Notes: generated by a model from the sequence alone, not told the origin. Counted from the stretch's first letter, positions 37,339-48,259 are shown. The stretch: 64,000 bases of DNA from Thiogranum sp. (GCA_030148805.1 JASBSS010000022.1:1-64000), one strand, 5' to 3'. A program made the numbers and translations.

Positions 37339-38550
37339 ATGTTCCGACTTTCCAGCTATATGAGAGCGATCGATCAGCCGACGGAACTATCGCCGGTGCA
37401 TAAACCCGCCGGCCCCGTGGTGATATGGAATCTGATCCGGCGCTGTAATCTAACCTGCAGGCATTGCTACTCGGTTTCCGCCGATATCGGATTTTCCGGT
37501 GAGTTGGCCACCGATCAGGTTTTTACAGTGATGGATGACCTGCGTGCTTTCGGTGCGCCGGCGCTGATTCTCTCCGGGGGCGAGCCGCTGTTAAGGCCTG
37601 ATATTTTCACCTTGGCGCAACGCGCGAAGGACCTCGGTTTTTATGTCGGTCTGTCGACCAACGGCACTTTGGTGGACGAAAGCAACATCACTTCGATCGC
37701 CAGGATCGGTTTTGATTATGTCGGCATAAGCCTCGACGGACTGCGCGCGACACACGACCGTTTCCGACAGAAAGCGGGTGCCTTCGACGCCTCACTGCGT
37801 GCCATCCGGCTATGCCGTGACGCCGGAATCCGGGTCGGCATGCGGTTTACGCCGACCCGGGAAAGCAGCCATGAGTTGGCGCATTTGCTCGATCTCATGG
37901 AAACGGAGCAAGTCGACAAGTTTTACCTGTCTCATCTCAATTACAGTGGGCGTGGCAACCGCAACCGATGCAGCGACGTGGCCCACCAGACTGCCCGTCA
38001 GTTGATGGATCTGTTGTTTGATCGCTGCCTGGCGGATCTACGCGCGGGGCACGCACGCGAATATGTCACCGGAAACAACGATGCCGACGCAGTATATCTG
38101 TTGCTTTGGGTCGCACGGCGTTGGCCGGAGCGCTATGAGGCTATGCGTTCTCGGCTGCAGCAGTGGGGCGGTAACGCTTCGGGGGTGAACATCGCCAATA
38201 TCGATAACCTGGGCAATGTCCACCCGGACACCTTTTGGTGGAGCTATAAATTGGGAAACGTGAAACATAGGCGCTTTTCCGATATCTGGACCGATCTCAG
38301 CGATCCGTTGATGAAAGCGCTGAAATCCAGACCGCGTCCGCTCCGCGGGCGGTGCCGGGTGTGTACTTATAACGCGATTTGTAACGGCAATACGCGGATA
38401 CGGGCGTTTCAGCTCACCGGCGATCCTTGGTGGGAGGATCCGGCGTGCTACCTGGAGGACCACGAGCTGGGTATCTCGGCCGAGGAATACCAGGACGATA
38501 AGCCTCAGCCGCTGCCGCTCGACATTGGCGCGAACAGGTACGTGGGTTGA
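37339..38550 (+). CDS. nirJ: Haem d1 biosynthesis radical SAM enzyme NirJ
   Basis: A 403-residue radical SAM/SPASM protein that removes propionate side chains from didecarboxysirohaem to give the keto groups of haem d1. The radical SAM cluster motif is CNLTCRHCY near the N-terminus, with LILSGGEPLLRPD and the STNGT loop after it; a C-terminal second cluster region contains CRVCTYNAICNGNTR. Length is as expected. It follows nirH by one base, and 123 bases without a gene separate it from nirN. Confidence 0.96.
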   Translation: MFRLSSYMRAIDQPTELSPVHKPAGPVVIWNLIRRCNLTCRHCYSVSADIGFSGELATDQVFTVMDDLRAFGAPALILSGGEPLLRPDIFTLAQRAKDLGFYVGLSTNGTLVDESNITSIARIGFDYVGISLDGLRATHDRFRQKAGAFDASLRAIRLCRDAGIRVGMRFTPTRESSHELAHLLDLMETEQVDKFYLSHLNYSGRGNRNRCSDVAHQTARQLMDLLFDRCLADLRAGHAREYVTGNNDADAVYLLLWVARRWPERYEAMRSRLQQWGGNASGVNIANIDNLGNVHPDTFWWSYKLGNVKHRRFSDIWTDLSDPLMKALKSRPRPLRGRCRVCTYNAICNGNTRIRAFQLTGDPWWEDPACYLEDHELGISAEEYQDDKPQPLPLDIGANRYVG

Positions 38551-38673
38551 AGCGCAACGGTCAGCGGCTTCCTGTCCCGCGTCGTTTCCGCACAGCGCTC
38601 GTTCGTCTCCACCTCTTGCCCGGGGGGGCGGCGTCGCCATGATGGCAAGGCGGTTTCGTTCAGGTTCCTGGAC

Positions 38674-40236
38674 GTGAGGGTACTCGCTCTCACCGCGGCG
38701 CTGGCACTATGTCTGCTGTGGGTCGACAAGGCCGCTGCGGTTAACCCGCAACTGCTGTTCCGGCAGTATTGTGCTCAATGCCATGGCGTCGAACGCCTGG
38801 GTGGAACCGGGCCGGCGTTGCTCCCGGAGAACCTTGGCCGGTTACCAAGAGAGCAGGCAGGGCAGGTAATCGCACACGGCCTGAGCGCGACCCAAATGCC
38901 CGGCTTTGGCGACAGACTTCAAGCCGAGGACATCGCCGCGCTGGTCGACTACATCTATTCACCCCTGGAACGGGCACCGCGGTGGGGCGAGTCAGAGATT
39001 CGCGCCAGCCGGTTGGTGTACTCGCAACAGGCGTTGGCATCCGAGCCCGACCAGGTGGCGCCGGTCTACGACGCCGACCCCTTGAATCTTTTTCTGGTGG
39101 TCGAGGCCGGCGATCATCACATAACCGTTCTGGATGGAGACCGTCTCGAACCCATCAGGCGTTTCAAAACCCGCCGCGCGCTGCACGGCGGTCTGAAATA
39201 CTCGTCCACGGGCCGTTACGTTTACCTCTGCTCCCGTGACGGCTGGGTCGGCAAGTTCGATATGTACAGCCTGGAGATGATCGCCGAGATTCGCGTGGGT
39301 ATAAACACGCGTAACGCCGCGGTCTCGGCGGACGATCGCTATGTCATGGTCGGAAACTACTTGCCGCACAGTCTGGTGATTCTTGACGCACGTGACCTGA
39401 GCCTGGTTAAAATCATTCCCGTGGCAGACTCCACCGGCAAAAGTTCGCGTGTCAGCGCCGTATATACGGCCGCTCCGCGCGGCAGCTTCATCGTGGCGCT
39501 CAAGGACGTTAAGGAAGTCTGGGAGATAAAGTACACCGACGTTACCGGACTTGTACGTCGCGGCCCGGCGCACGAGCGCCGGCTGGAAAATGGGATGGCG
39601 GCAGCCCAGGCGTTTCCCCTGCGGCGTATTCCGCTGACGGACTATCTCGACGATTTTTTCTTCGATCAGGACTATGAGCATCTTATCGGGGCGGCCCGCA
39701 AAGCCCGCAAGGGGCAGGTGATCACTCTGACTGCAGGCCGCAAGGTCGCCGACATCGCCATCGCCGGAATGCCGCATCTGGGATCCGGCGTTACCTGGGA
39801 TTACAAGAATACTCGCGTGCTGGCTTCCCCCGATCTGGAAACCGGCACCGTGAGCATCATCGATATGCGAACCTGGAAGGTCATAAAGAGACTCGCCACC
39901 AAGGGGCCCGGTTTTTTCATGCGCAGTCATGAGCGTTCGCCCTACGCCTGGGTGGATGTTTTCAGGGGGCCGCACAGAGACCTCATGTATGTTATCGACA
40001 AGCAGACGCTGGAGATTGCGCGTGTTCTGCGCCCGGAGCCTGGCCGGACGAGCGGCCACGTCGAGTTCACCCGCGACGGCAGTAAAGCCCTGGTGTCCAT
40101 CTGGGAACCAGATGGAGCGGTGATCGCTTACGATGCAAAAACGTTGCAGGAAATCAAGCGGATTCCGATGCGTAAGCCGGTAGGGAAATACAACGTCTAC
40201 AATAAGATCATGCGTTCCGAGGGCACCAGTCACTGA
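38674..40236 (+). CDS. nirN: NirN-type cytochrome, dihydro-haem d1 dehydrogenase
   Basis: A 520-residue periplasmic NirS-like protein. It has a signal peptide (about 1-22), a c-type haem motif CAQCH (33-37), and a d1-type propeller in which the GLKYSSTGRYVYL, NYLPHSL and MPHLGSGVTW motifs are seen. NirN introduces the last double bond of haem d1 and passes the cofactor to NirS. Start is the GTG at 38674, since no in-frame ATG lies just upstream. Shorter than NirS (520 versus 579) because its cytochrome domain is trimmed. Last gene of the nir cluster. Confidence 0.9.
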   Translation: MRVLALTAALALCLLWVDKAAAVNPQLLFRQYCAQCHGVERLGGTGPALLPENLGRLPREQAGQVIAHGLSATQMPGFGDRLQAEDIAALVDYIYSPLERAPRWGESEIRASRLVYSQQALASEPDQVAPVYDADPLNLFLVVEAGDHHITVLDGDRLEPIRRFKTRRALHGGLKYSSTGRYVYLCSRDGWVGKFDMYSLEMIAEIRVGINTRNAAVSADDRYVMVGNYLPHSLVILDARDLSLVKIIPVADSTGKSSRVSAVYTAAPRGSFIVALKDVKEVWEIKYTDVTGLVRRGPAHERRLENGMAAAQAFPLRRIPLTDYLDDFFFDQDYEHLIGAARKARKGQVITLTAGRKVADIAIAGMPHLGSGVTWDYKNTRVLASPDLETGTVSIIDMRTWKVIKRLATKGPGFFMRSHERSPYAWVDVFRGPHRDLMYVIDKQTLEIARVLRPEPGRTSGHVEFTRDGSKALVSIWEPDGAVIAYDAKTLQEIKRIPMRKPVGKYNVYNKIMRSEGTSH

Positions 40237-40349
40237 GCCCGCAGGGCGTGACGGGGTCTTGCTTCGGTCAGTGCCACAGGCAACCAGCGCCTGAGAACCG
40301 CCGCCTTCCTGGCTGTAATAATCGATTCCAAAGTACTAAAAAAAAGCCC

Positions 40350-40392
40350 TTGATGTAAATCAAGGACGCTAGCTTGAGAGACGACGTCTAAT
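40350..40392 (+). promoter_or_regulatory. Class II FNR/Dnr-type promoter of norCB
   Basis: TTGATGTAAATCAA (40350-40363), in the same 18-base palindrome as before nirS (40348-40365), is followed by TCTAAT at 40387-40392 (five of six -10 bases) at 30.5 bases from the centre. The transcript would begin near 40399, 27 bases before the norC ATG. Confidence 0.8.
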
Positions 40393-40425
40393 TGTCGCGA
40401 ACCTTTTGTTTCTAGGGGAGGGGCC

Positions 40426-42271
<1,846 letters not shown>

Positions 42272-42424
42272 GCCGAGCAGCGCAATGGCTGGCATCCGCT
42301 GAGACGCACCGAGCCACGAGTTGGCGGTCGATGCCTTGGCGCCGGCCATGTCGCGACGGCCCATGTGCGTGTCGCAGCGATGGTGCGGCGACGGAAGTAG
42401 GCACAGTCACGGGAGAGAATCGCT

Positions 42425-43249
42425 ATGGCGATAGAAGTCAGAAAAATTCGCAATTCGCGCGATGACATGCCTTTTTATCAGGCGCAAGGACGCGAGAGGG
42501 AGCTGTTTGAATATGCCTGGCGCAACCAACTGCCGATGCTGCTCAAGGGGCCCACTGGCTGCGGCAAGACGCGGTTTGTCGAACACATGGCGGCCCATCT
42601 CGGTCGACCGCTATATACGGTGGCCTGTCACGACGACCTGAGCGCCGCCGATCTTGTCGGGCGGCACCTGATCGGCGACGGCGCCACTTATTGGAACGAC
42701 GGGCCGCTAACCCGCGCGGTCCGCGAGGGAGCCATCTGTTACCTCGATGAGGTCGTGGAGGCGCGCAAAGACACCACCGTGGTGTTGCATCCGCTGTCAG
42801 ACAACCGCCGCATGCTGCCCATAGAGCGTACCGGTGAGACCTTGTACGCGCCTCCCGAATTTATGTTGGTAGTCTCCTATAACCCGGGGTATCAGAATCT
42901 GCTCAAGGGAATGAAGCCATCCACCCGACAGCGTTTCGTATCCGCCCGCTTCGATTTTCCCGCTGCGTCGACCGAGCAGGCCATAGTCGAACGTGAAGCG
43001 GGGGTAGCGGCGGAGCTGGCGAGACGGTTGGTCGGGCTGGCGCAGGGCTTGCGGGCGCTCAAGGACCAGGACCTGGAGGAGGCGGCCTCGACCCGCCTGC
43101 TGATTTACGCCGCGCAATTGATACGAGACGGGTTCGAACCCTTGGAGGCATGCCGGGCCGCGCTGATCGAGCCGCTGACCGACGACGAAGCCACCGTCGC
43201 CGCGTTGATGGAGCTAGTGGCGGCGGATTTCGGCCCCTGTGTCCCATGA
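42425..43249 (+). CDS. norQ: NorQ, AAA+ ATPase for NO reductase maturation
   Basis: A 274-residue MoxR-type AAA+ ATPase with Walker A GPTGCGKT (42-49), Walker B in YLDEVVEA and a sensor segment in VVSYNPGYQN. NorQ with the von Willebrand protein NorD inserts the non-haem iron into NorB. A GGGAGAG site precedes the ATG. It stands 153 bases after norB, a gap with no other feature visible. Confidence 0.95.
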   Translation: MAIEVRKIRNSRDDMPFYQAQGRERELFEYAWRNQLPMLLKGPTGCGKTRFVEHMAAHLGRPLYTVACHDDLSAADLVGRHLIGDGATYWNDGPLTRAVREGAICYLDEVVEARKDTTVVLHPLSDNRRMLPIERTGETLYAPPEFMLVVSYNPGYQNLLKGMKPSTRQRFVSARFDFPAASTEQAIVEREAGVAAELARRLVGLAQGLRALKDQDLEEAASTRLLIYAAQLIRDGFEPLEACRAALIEPLTDDEATVAALMELVAADFGPCVP

Positions 43250-43298
43250 GACCGGCCAGCGGTCGGCCGGCGCACGCCCCGCCGAGGGCTGATGCGCC

Positions 43299-43679
43299 GT
43301 GCCTAATCCTGGCGCAAGACATCTGGCCGTCGCCGCCGAGTCTCTTTATCTGGCGAACCTGATGCTGGCACCGGGCCTGGCTTTTGTGCTGCTGCTGGTG
43401 TTGTACTGGCGGAGGCGACACAGCGCTGATGCCTTGGCGCTGAACCATCTGTCTCAGACCGTCGGGGTGAGTCTGTTGGGCGGGGGGCTGATTGGAGTGG
43501 GCGGCGTCCTCTTGGCCCTGTTCGGGGGGACGGAGTCCGGTTACACCTGGATGATGGTGGTACTGTACTTCACCTTCGTTAACAGCAGCCTGATCCTGTT
43601 CGGCGTGATCGGCCTGGTCCGGGCTATGGCCGGGCGGCGCTATGTTTACCCGCTGCTAGGCGGGCTGTTTCGCTCATGA
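43299..43679 (+). CDS. Small three-helix membrane protein in the nor cluster
   Basis: A 126-residue integral membrane protein with three hydrophobic segments (about 18-40, 55-75 and 85-110) and no cofactor motif. It starts with GTG at 43299 preceded by a weak GAGGG; an ATG at 43362 is an alternative. It overlaps the polyferredoxin gene by four bases and is thus part of the same operon between norQ and norD. I do not recognise the family. It may assist NorB assembly or insertion like the NorE-type proteins of other clusters, but no sequence sign proves it. Confidence 0.72.
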   Translation: MPNPGARHLAVAAESLYLANLMLAPGLAFVLLLVLYWRRRHSADALALNHLSQTVGVSLLGGGLIGVGGVLLALFGGTESGYTWMMVVLYFTFVNSSLILFGVIGLVRAMAGRRYVYPLLGGLFRS

Positions 43680-44641
43680 ACCGGACCCAGCGGTGGCGTC
43701 TGGCGTGGCGCAGTGCTTTCTTCGCGCTTTTCGTTCTGGCGCCGCCATTGGATCTGTTTCGCCTGGACCTCACGCAGGGCCATTTCATTGTCTTGGGTAT
43801 GCCCTGGACACTGGACATCCGCGATACCACGGCGATGGAGGCCAGCCTGAATCTCCTGCTACGTGCGTTTCTGCCGGTTGCGCTGCTGGTGGCGTTGGGG
43901 GCATGGGTGGCTTGGCGCTATGGGCGTCTGTACTGCGGCTGGTTGTGCCCCCATTTTTCCGTGGTCGAGATGATCAACGCGCTGATGCGGCGTGCCAGCG
44001 GCAGGCCCACGCTATGGCTGCGTAAACCGCTGCCGCAGGCGCAACGCGATGGTGTCCGGATCTCACCGCATGCCAGCCTGTGGGTTGTGGTCGCGTTGGC
44101 GGTGGTAGGCTTCTCGCTGCTCTGGTCGGTCACACTGTTGACCTATCTGTTGCCGCCGGCCCAGGTGTGGGGCAACTTTTTCAGTGCTTCGCTGAGCGAC
44201 GGCCAGCTCCTTTTCCTCATCGTGGCGACGGGGGTGTTGCTCGTCGAGTTTACCCTGGCGAGGCATCTGTTCTGCCGCTACGGTTGTGCCGTGGGCCTGG
44301 CGCAAAGCCTGTTGTGGATGGGCAATCGGCGGGCTCTGGTGGTCGGCTTCGATCGCGCCCGGGCGGCCGAGTGCGCCACCTGCGACGCCTCGTGCGAACA
44401 CGGCTGTCCGATGCGTTTGCAGCCGCGACAGATTAAACGCAGGAAATTCACCTGCACCCAGTGCCAACGGTGCGTTCAGGCCTGTGAGAATGTCAATCGC
44501 CCGTTGGGAAGAACCAGTCTATTGCAGATGCTGGACGCGCAGTGCGCACTGGATGTCTCGGCGCGCGACTTCGGTCGGCGCCCGGTCACGCCAGCGACGT
44601 GTTTCCGCCGGCGGCTGGCGCCAGGGGGGAGCGATGCTTGA
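43676..44641 (+). CDS. NapH/CcoG-like membrane polyferredoxin
   Basis: A 321-residue membrane protein with four or five helices and cysteine motifs: LYCGWLCP after the second helix, FCRYGCAVG after the fourth, then CATCDASCEHGCP and CTQCQRCVQACENV in a C-terminal ferredoxin-like domain. This is the arrangement of NapH, NosR C-terminal domain and CcoG/RdxA proteins, which move electrons across the membrane or reduce metals. Its position between norQ and norD suggests it delivers electrons for maturation or activity of NorB. It overlaps both neighbours (4 and 8 bases). Confidence 0.85.
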   Translation: MNRTQRWRLAWRSAFFALFVLAPPLDLFRLDLTQGHFIVLGMPWTLDIRDTTAMEASLNLLLRAFLPVALLVALGAWVAWRYGRLYCGWLCPHFSVVEMINALMRRASGRPTLWLRKPLPQAQRDGVRISPHASLWVVVALAVVGFSLLWSVTLLTYLLPPAQVWGNFFSASLSDGQLLFLIVATGVLLVEFTLARHLFCRYGCAVGLAQSLLWMGNRRALVVGFDRARAAECATCDASCEHGCPMRLQPRQIKRRKFTCTQCQRCVQACENVNRPLGRTSLLQMLDAQCALDVSARDFGRRPVTPATCFRRRLAPGGSDA

Positions 44642-46484
44642 AGAATGGGTCGGGCAGTTATGGCACAGTCTGATCACCCGGGCGGCGGGGCGCGAGTATC
44701 CGCAGGCGGCGGTAAGCTTAGACGAAGTGCGTCAGCCCGTCGCGGTGCTGTTCCGCGCTCTCGGCGGCAATGGTGCGCTGCGCATCGAATCCGCCCACGA
44801 AACCGCATTCAAGGGGCGCCGCCGGCTACTCAGCCGTATCGCAGGTACCGACCGCGGCGTGACGTTGGCCTGGCGTGACGAGGCGGCTCTGCGCCTGCCG
44901 GCGTGCCTGGCGCACTACCCTGAGCGCGATCTCAACCGTCAACTCTATCTGTGGCTGGCGGCTCTTGCCGCGCGTCATGCTTACCACTCGGGTGACTGGT
45001 TGCAGCGCAACGCCGCGGCGACCCGCGAACTGCTGACGCTTCACCCGGGTTTGTACCGCCGGTACCGCCTTCTGGCGGAAGGCCATTTGTCGAATCGACC
45101 TGACATACAGGCCTTGAGGGCCGAGGAAGCCCGGCAGGAAGCGCTGATTCGCGCGGCGCTGCGCGACCCCTGGGGAGCGGAGCATCCGTTACCGGTAACG
45201 GGCGTCGCGCCGCGGCCGGTGCCACTTTGGTTGCATCCCCAACCACCGGGCGGGCAGGTCGCGGGAGCCGCAGTCGACCCCTTGGACAAGGAAGAGGACG
45301 ACGGGGACGAGCGATCCGCTAGGCCGGTGGAAACTGACGCCAGCCGGCAAGGCGAACGGGTCGAGGCTTCGGACGATCACGACGGCCTGCTCGCTTTTCG
45401 CCTCGAAAGTCTGTTTACTCGTGCCGAGTATGCCGCCGTCGACCGCCCTAGCGAAGAAAACGAAGATGAGTATTCCCGCTCGGCGCTCGAGGAGCAACGG
45501 GTGGTCAGTGTGGCCGCCGAGCGCCGGCGGATCTCGGCGAGCTTGCGCTTCGACCTCGATCTGCCGCCCGAGGACAACGACGACTTGTACCTGGGCGAGG
45601 GTCTGGCCTTTCCAGAGTGGGATTATCGGCGGCAACAGCTGCAACCGGACTATTGCCGCGTGCAGCTGATGCAGGCGCGCAGTTCGCCCGTGCGCGACAT
45701 TCCCGAGCACTTGCGGTGCGCGGCACGCCGTGTGCGCCGCCTGCTTGAGACATCGAGCAGACGCCCTCACTGGAACCGGGCGCAAAATGACGGCAGCGAG
45801 CCCGATCTCGACGCTTTGATCGACCACTGCAGCGACCGCTTGCGCGGAGCCCGTCGCAGTGATGCCGATCTGTATCGGCGACTGGACCGGTCGGGGCGCG
45901 ACCTGGCCTGTCTGTTGTTGGCCGATTTGTCGCTGTCCACCGATGCACATGTCAACGACGAACAGCGGGTCATCGATGTCGTGCGCGACAGCCTATTTTT
46001 GTTTACCGAGGCGCTGCAGGCCACGGGGGACCGCTTCGCGATATATGGTTTCTCCTCGCGCCGTCGCAACCACGTACGTTGCCACCTTATCAAGGCGTTC
46101 GACGAAAAGGGCGGCGATCGTGTAAGAGCCCGGATTCAGGCGATACGACCGGGTTATTACACTCGCATGGGGGCGGCCATCCGTTACGCCACGGAGGTGT
46201 TGGGCAAGGAGCCGGGTGGCGACAAACTGCTGTTATTGCTGACCGACGGCAAGCCGAACGATCTGGATAAGTACGAAGGGCGTTATGGCGTCGAGGACAC
46301 CCGCCAGGCCATTCGTGAGGCCCGAAACGCGGGCTTGCGTCCGTTCTGTGTTACCGTCGACGACAAGGCGAAAGAGTATCTGCCGTATCTCTTTGGAAGC
46401 AACGCCTATGTGCGGATCAGGAATGCCAGTGAGCTGCCGGCCAAGTTGCCGCTGCTCTACGCCCGACTCACCCTCGCCGGATGA
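44634..46484 (+). CDS. norD: NorD, von Willebrand-type NO reductase activation protein
   Basis: A 616-residue protein with a C-terminal von Willebrand factor A domain (about 420-616) whose MIDAS motif is LLADLSLSTD (D-x-S-x-S, about 426-432) and a Thr/Asp pair later in LLTDGKPND. The N-terminal part is charged and mostly helical with an acidic linker (about 225-300). NorD and NorQ form a complex that inserts non-haem iron into NorB. The ATG overlaps the upstream gene by eight bases; the frame extends upstream in error. Ends six bases from the convergent regulator gene. Confidence 0.93.
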   Translation: MLEEWVGQLWHSLITRAAGREYPQAAVSLDEVRQPVAVLFRALGGNGALRIESAHETAFKGRRRLLSRIAGTDRGVTLAWRDEAALRLPACLAHYPERDLNRQLYLWLAALAARHAYHSGDWLQRNAAATRELLTLHPGLYRRYRLLAEGHLSNRPDIQALRAEEARQEALIRAALRDPWGAEHPLPVTGVAPRPVPLWLHPQPPGGQVAGAAVDPLDKEEDDGDERSARPVETDASRQGERVEASDDHDGLLAFRLESLFTRAEYAAVDRPSEENEDEYSRSALEEQRVVSVAAERRRISASLRFDLDLPPEDNDDLYLGEGLAFPEWDYRRQQLQPDYCRVQLMQARSSPVRDIPEHLRCAARRVRRLLETSSRRPHWNRAQNDGSEPDLDALIDHCSDRLRGARRSDADLYRRLDRSGRDLACLLLADLSLSTDAHVNDEQRVIDVVRDSLFLFTEALQATGDRFAIYGFSSRRRNHVRCHLIKAFDEKGGDRVRARIQAIRPGYYTRMGAAIRYATEVLGKEPGGDKLLLLLTDGKPNDLDKYEGRYGVEDTRQAIREARNAGLRPFCVTVDDKAKEYLPYLFGSNAYVRIRNASELPAKLPLLYARLTLAG

Positions 46485-46490
46485 TGCGCA

Positions 46491-47216
46491 TCAGGGCATG
46501 CCGCCGTGGATGTAGCTGCGCAGCCTCCCCACGTCCTTCAGAACTATGTTGTCGTCTTTGAGGTCGATCAAACCCTCTTTGCCGAGTTTTGACAGGGTGC
46601 GAGAAAGCGTTTCCGGGGTCATCGACAATCGCGAAGCGATGATATGCTTGGGAGTGGTGAGCTTGACCGCCGAGGTCCCTCCCAGATCGGTACTGGGAAT
46701 CTGGTCTAGCAGATAAGCGATAACCCGATAAGTGGCGTTGTGCAGCGTCAGGCGGTCGATCTCACCGACCTGCCAGTGGAGGCGGCGGCTCATTTGCGCC
46801 ATGATGGCAAAACAGGCCTCGGTCGATTGACGCAGGATTTCAGTATAGGCCCTCGCTTCGAAACAAAGCAGCTGGCTGGGACTCAGCGCGGTCGCGGTTA
46901 CCGGATAATAGGGAGAGCCGGAAAACATGACCGCTTCGGCGAAGGTATTGCAAGGATGGATCAGATCGATCACTTTCTCCTGGCCCTCGGGGGACAGGCG
47001 GGCGAGCTTGATTTGTCCGGACTCGAGCATGAACAGTTCGGTAGCCGGACGCCCTTGTTGGAAAAGAACTTCGTCCTGCGCTAACTCCACGGCGGTGGTG
47101 CTGAGTAGCAGAAAGTCGAGCTGATCGGATTCCAGCGCCCCGAATAGGACTGATTCGCACATCAGTGCGCGTACTGTCAAGCGGTCCTCGATCGTCAGGG
47201 GTTTTCGTTTGAGCAT
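46491..47216 (-). CDS. dnr: Dnr-type Crp/Fnr regulator of denitrification
   Basis: A 241-residue Crp/Fnr-family transcription factor. An N-terminal cyclic-nucleotide-like sensor domain (about 25-145) is followed by a C-terminal HTH whose recognition helix, TPETLSRTLSKLGKEGLI, keeps the Glu, Ser and Arg that read TTGAT half-sites. The Fe-S cysteine cluster of Fnr is absent: only scattered Cys (20, 89, 118, 134). That pattern defines the Dnr/NnrR group, which senses NO through haem. It faces norD tail-to-tail and is the obvious candidate to bind the boxes in this window. Confidence 0.9.
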   Translation of the reverse strand: MLKRKPLTIEDRLTVRALMCESVLFGALESDQLDFLLLSTTAVELAQDEVLFQQGRPATELFMLESGQIKLARLSPEGQEKVIDLIHPCNTFAEAVMFSGSPYYPVTATALSPSQLLCFEARAYTEILRQSTEACFAIMAQMSRRLHWQVGEIDRLTLHNATYRVIAYLLDQIPSTDLGGTSAVKLTTPKHIIASRLSMTPETLSRTLSKLGKEGLIDLKDDNIVLKDVGRLRSYIHGGMP

Positions 47217-47267
47217 GGTTGGAAAAGTCTAAGTTATTGATTGCTTGAATATCAATAGGCAACAATC

Positions 47268-47294
47268 GGGCCGCGGCCATGCCAGGCGCGGCCC
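47268..47294. repeat. GC-rich inverted repeat between dnr and the lipoprotein gene
   Basis: GGGCCGCG (47268-47275) pairs perfectly with CGCGGCCC (47287-47294), with an 11-base loop. It lies in the divergent region, with no T-run on either strand, so it is probably not a terminator. Nearby, TTGAT and ATCAA half-sites are at 47237-47241 and 47251-47255 but separated by nine rather than four bases. Confidence 0.4.
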
Positions 47295-47364
47295 GGCGGC
47301 GGGCTTTAGTTAGTCAAAATTCGGTCGATCATCTCTCTCGATGGGTTTGAGAAAGAGATGATTC

Positions 47365-47880
47365 ATGAAATGGCTGAAAATCAGTGCCAGCGTTCTTGTG
47401 ACAGTCACCATGGCGGCGTGCGGTACCGTGCCCCAGTCGCGGTCGCACTACATCGAGCTGGTCAAGGACTATAAAGGGTGGGGCGCTTCCCAACGACTGG
47501 TGTTCAGCAAGACGGTGGAACGGCCCTTCGAGAAGGTCGTGGCCGACATCGGCGATAAGCTGCAACGCTGCGTTCCTGGCGGTTACTCGCAAACCACTGT
47601 GCGAGGCGGTTCGATGAGTTCGCTATCGGTGAAAAACAATCAGCGTATTGCAGTCGTCAGCGAGGACAAGGCAGAAGTGACCGTGCAGCAATTCCATAGC
47701 AGCACGGCGATGCAGTCCAAAGGGGGTTTCTACCTGCTCGCCGCGGACGTGTTCCGCCAGGGAAAAGGCGCGGTACGCATCGATTTCTATACCGGAAAAC
47801 ACTATGCGGGGCTCGCCGAGGCGATTGAAAAATGGGCCCAGGGCAGTCAGCGGTGCCACGGGATCGGGGGCAACGATTAG
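47365..47880 (+). CDS. Uncharacterised lipoprotein
   Basis: A 171-residue predicted lipoprotein with signal peptide and lipobox MAAC (Cys19), followed by a soluble alpha/beta domain without recognised motifs. It has a conserved-looking HYIELVKDYKGWG segment, a KTVERPFEKVVADIGDKLQ helix and a final WAQGSQRCHG; the two late cysteines could form a disulfide. It is transcribed away from dnr. I do not recognise the family and no functional link to the neighbouring denitrification genes is shown. Confidence 0.72.
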   Translation: MKWLKISASVLVTVTMAACGTVPQSRSHYIELVKDYKGWGASQRLVFSKTVERPFEKVVADIGDKLQRCVPGGYSQTTVRGGSMSSLSVKNNQRIAVVSEDKAEVTVQQFHSSTAMQSKGGFYLLAADVFRQGKGAVRIDFYTGKHYAGLAEAIEKWAQGSQRCHGIGGND

Positions 47881-47990
47881 CTGACGATGAGTACATCGGT
47901 TATCGTTGGCAAGCACGACATTAAGCCCAAGATTTCAGCTGTAGCTCTCCCCATCTCCTGGCGCTGACGGGGGGGCAGTCGCCCGGTTGT

Positions 47991-48052
47991 TTGATCCCGA
48001 TCAATATGGTACGCACGTGCACGATATCGAGATCGACAAAAGCGGTCATAAT
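47991..48052 (+). promoter_or_regulatory. Orphan FNR/Dnr box with class I-type -10
   Basis: TTGATCCCGATCAA (47991-48004) is a perfect TTGAT-N4-ATCAA box. CATAAT at 48047-48052 lies 49.5 bases from its centre, the spacing of class I Fnr promoters (box at -61.5), but the -35 is poor. The transcript would start near 48059, about 290 bases before czcC. Confidence 0.5.
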
Positions 48053-48109
48053 CATGCGGCCGATATCGATGTCACCTCTTTCGAGACGGGCACCGGTTGG
48101 GTCAAGCTG

Positions 48110-48259
48110 ATGCCTTTTATTGTCAGCGTGCTCGTCCTGTTGCTGATCGTCGTTGCGGCAAGGTCGCCGGTTTGGCGATCGGCTGTAACCTCTCCGCCCA
48201 GGCGCCATAGCACCTTAAGACTTCCTCCTTTACGCGCATCCCCTGTAGTGCATCCCTGA
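48110..48259 (+). CDS. Doubtful small single-helix membrane protein
   Basis: From ATG 48110 a 49-residue protein with one strong hydrophobic helix (PFIVSVLVLLLIVV) can be read. The frame extends upstream to a GTG at 48017 with an acidic, His-containing, coding-like segment (HDIEIDKSGHNHAADIDV), but that would begin before the predicted transcript start. The C-terminal half looks non-coding. It may be a remnant of a larger gene. No family recognised. Confidence 0.28.
   Translation: MPFIVSVLVLLLIVVAARSPVWRSAVTSPPRRHSTLRLPPLRASPVVHP

Noticed and set aside
46558-46571. FNR-like box TTGAGGTCGATCAA
   Set aside because: It has one mismatch and lies inside the dnr coding region, far from any start; a chance match is likely.
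47237-47255. TTGAT and ATCAA half-sites before dnr
   Set aside because: The spacer is nine bases instead of four, so it is not a normal FNR/Dnr box. It is kept only as a weak observation.
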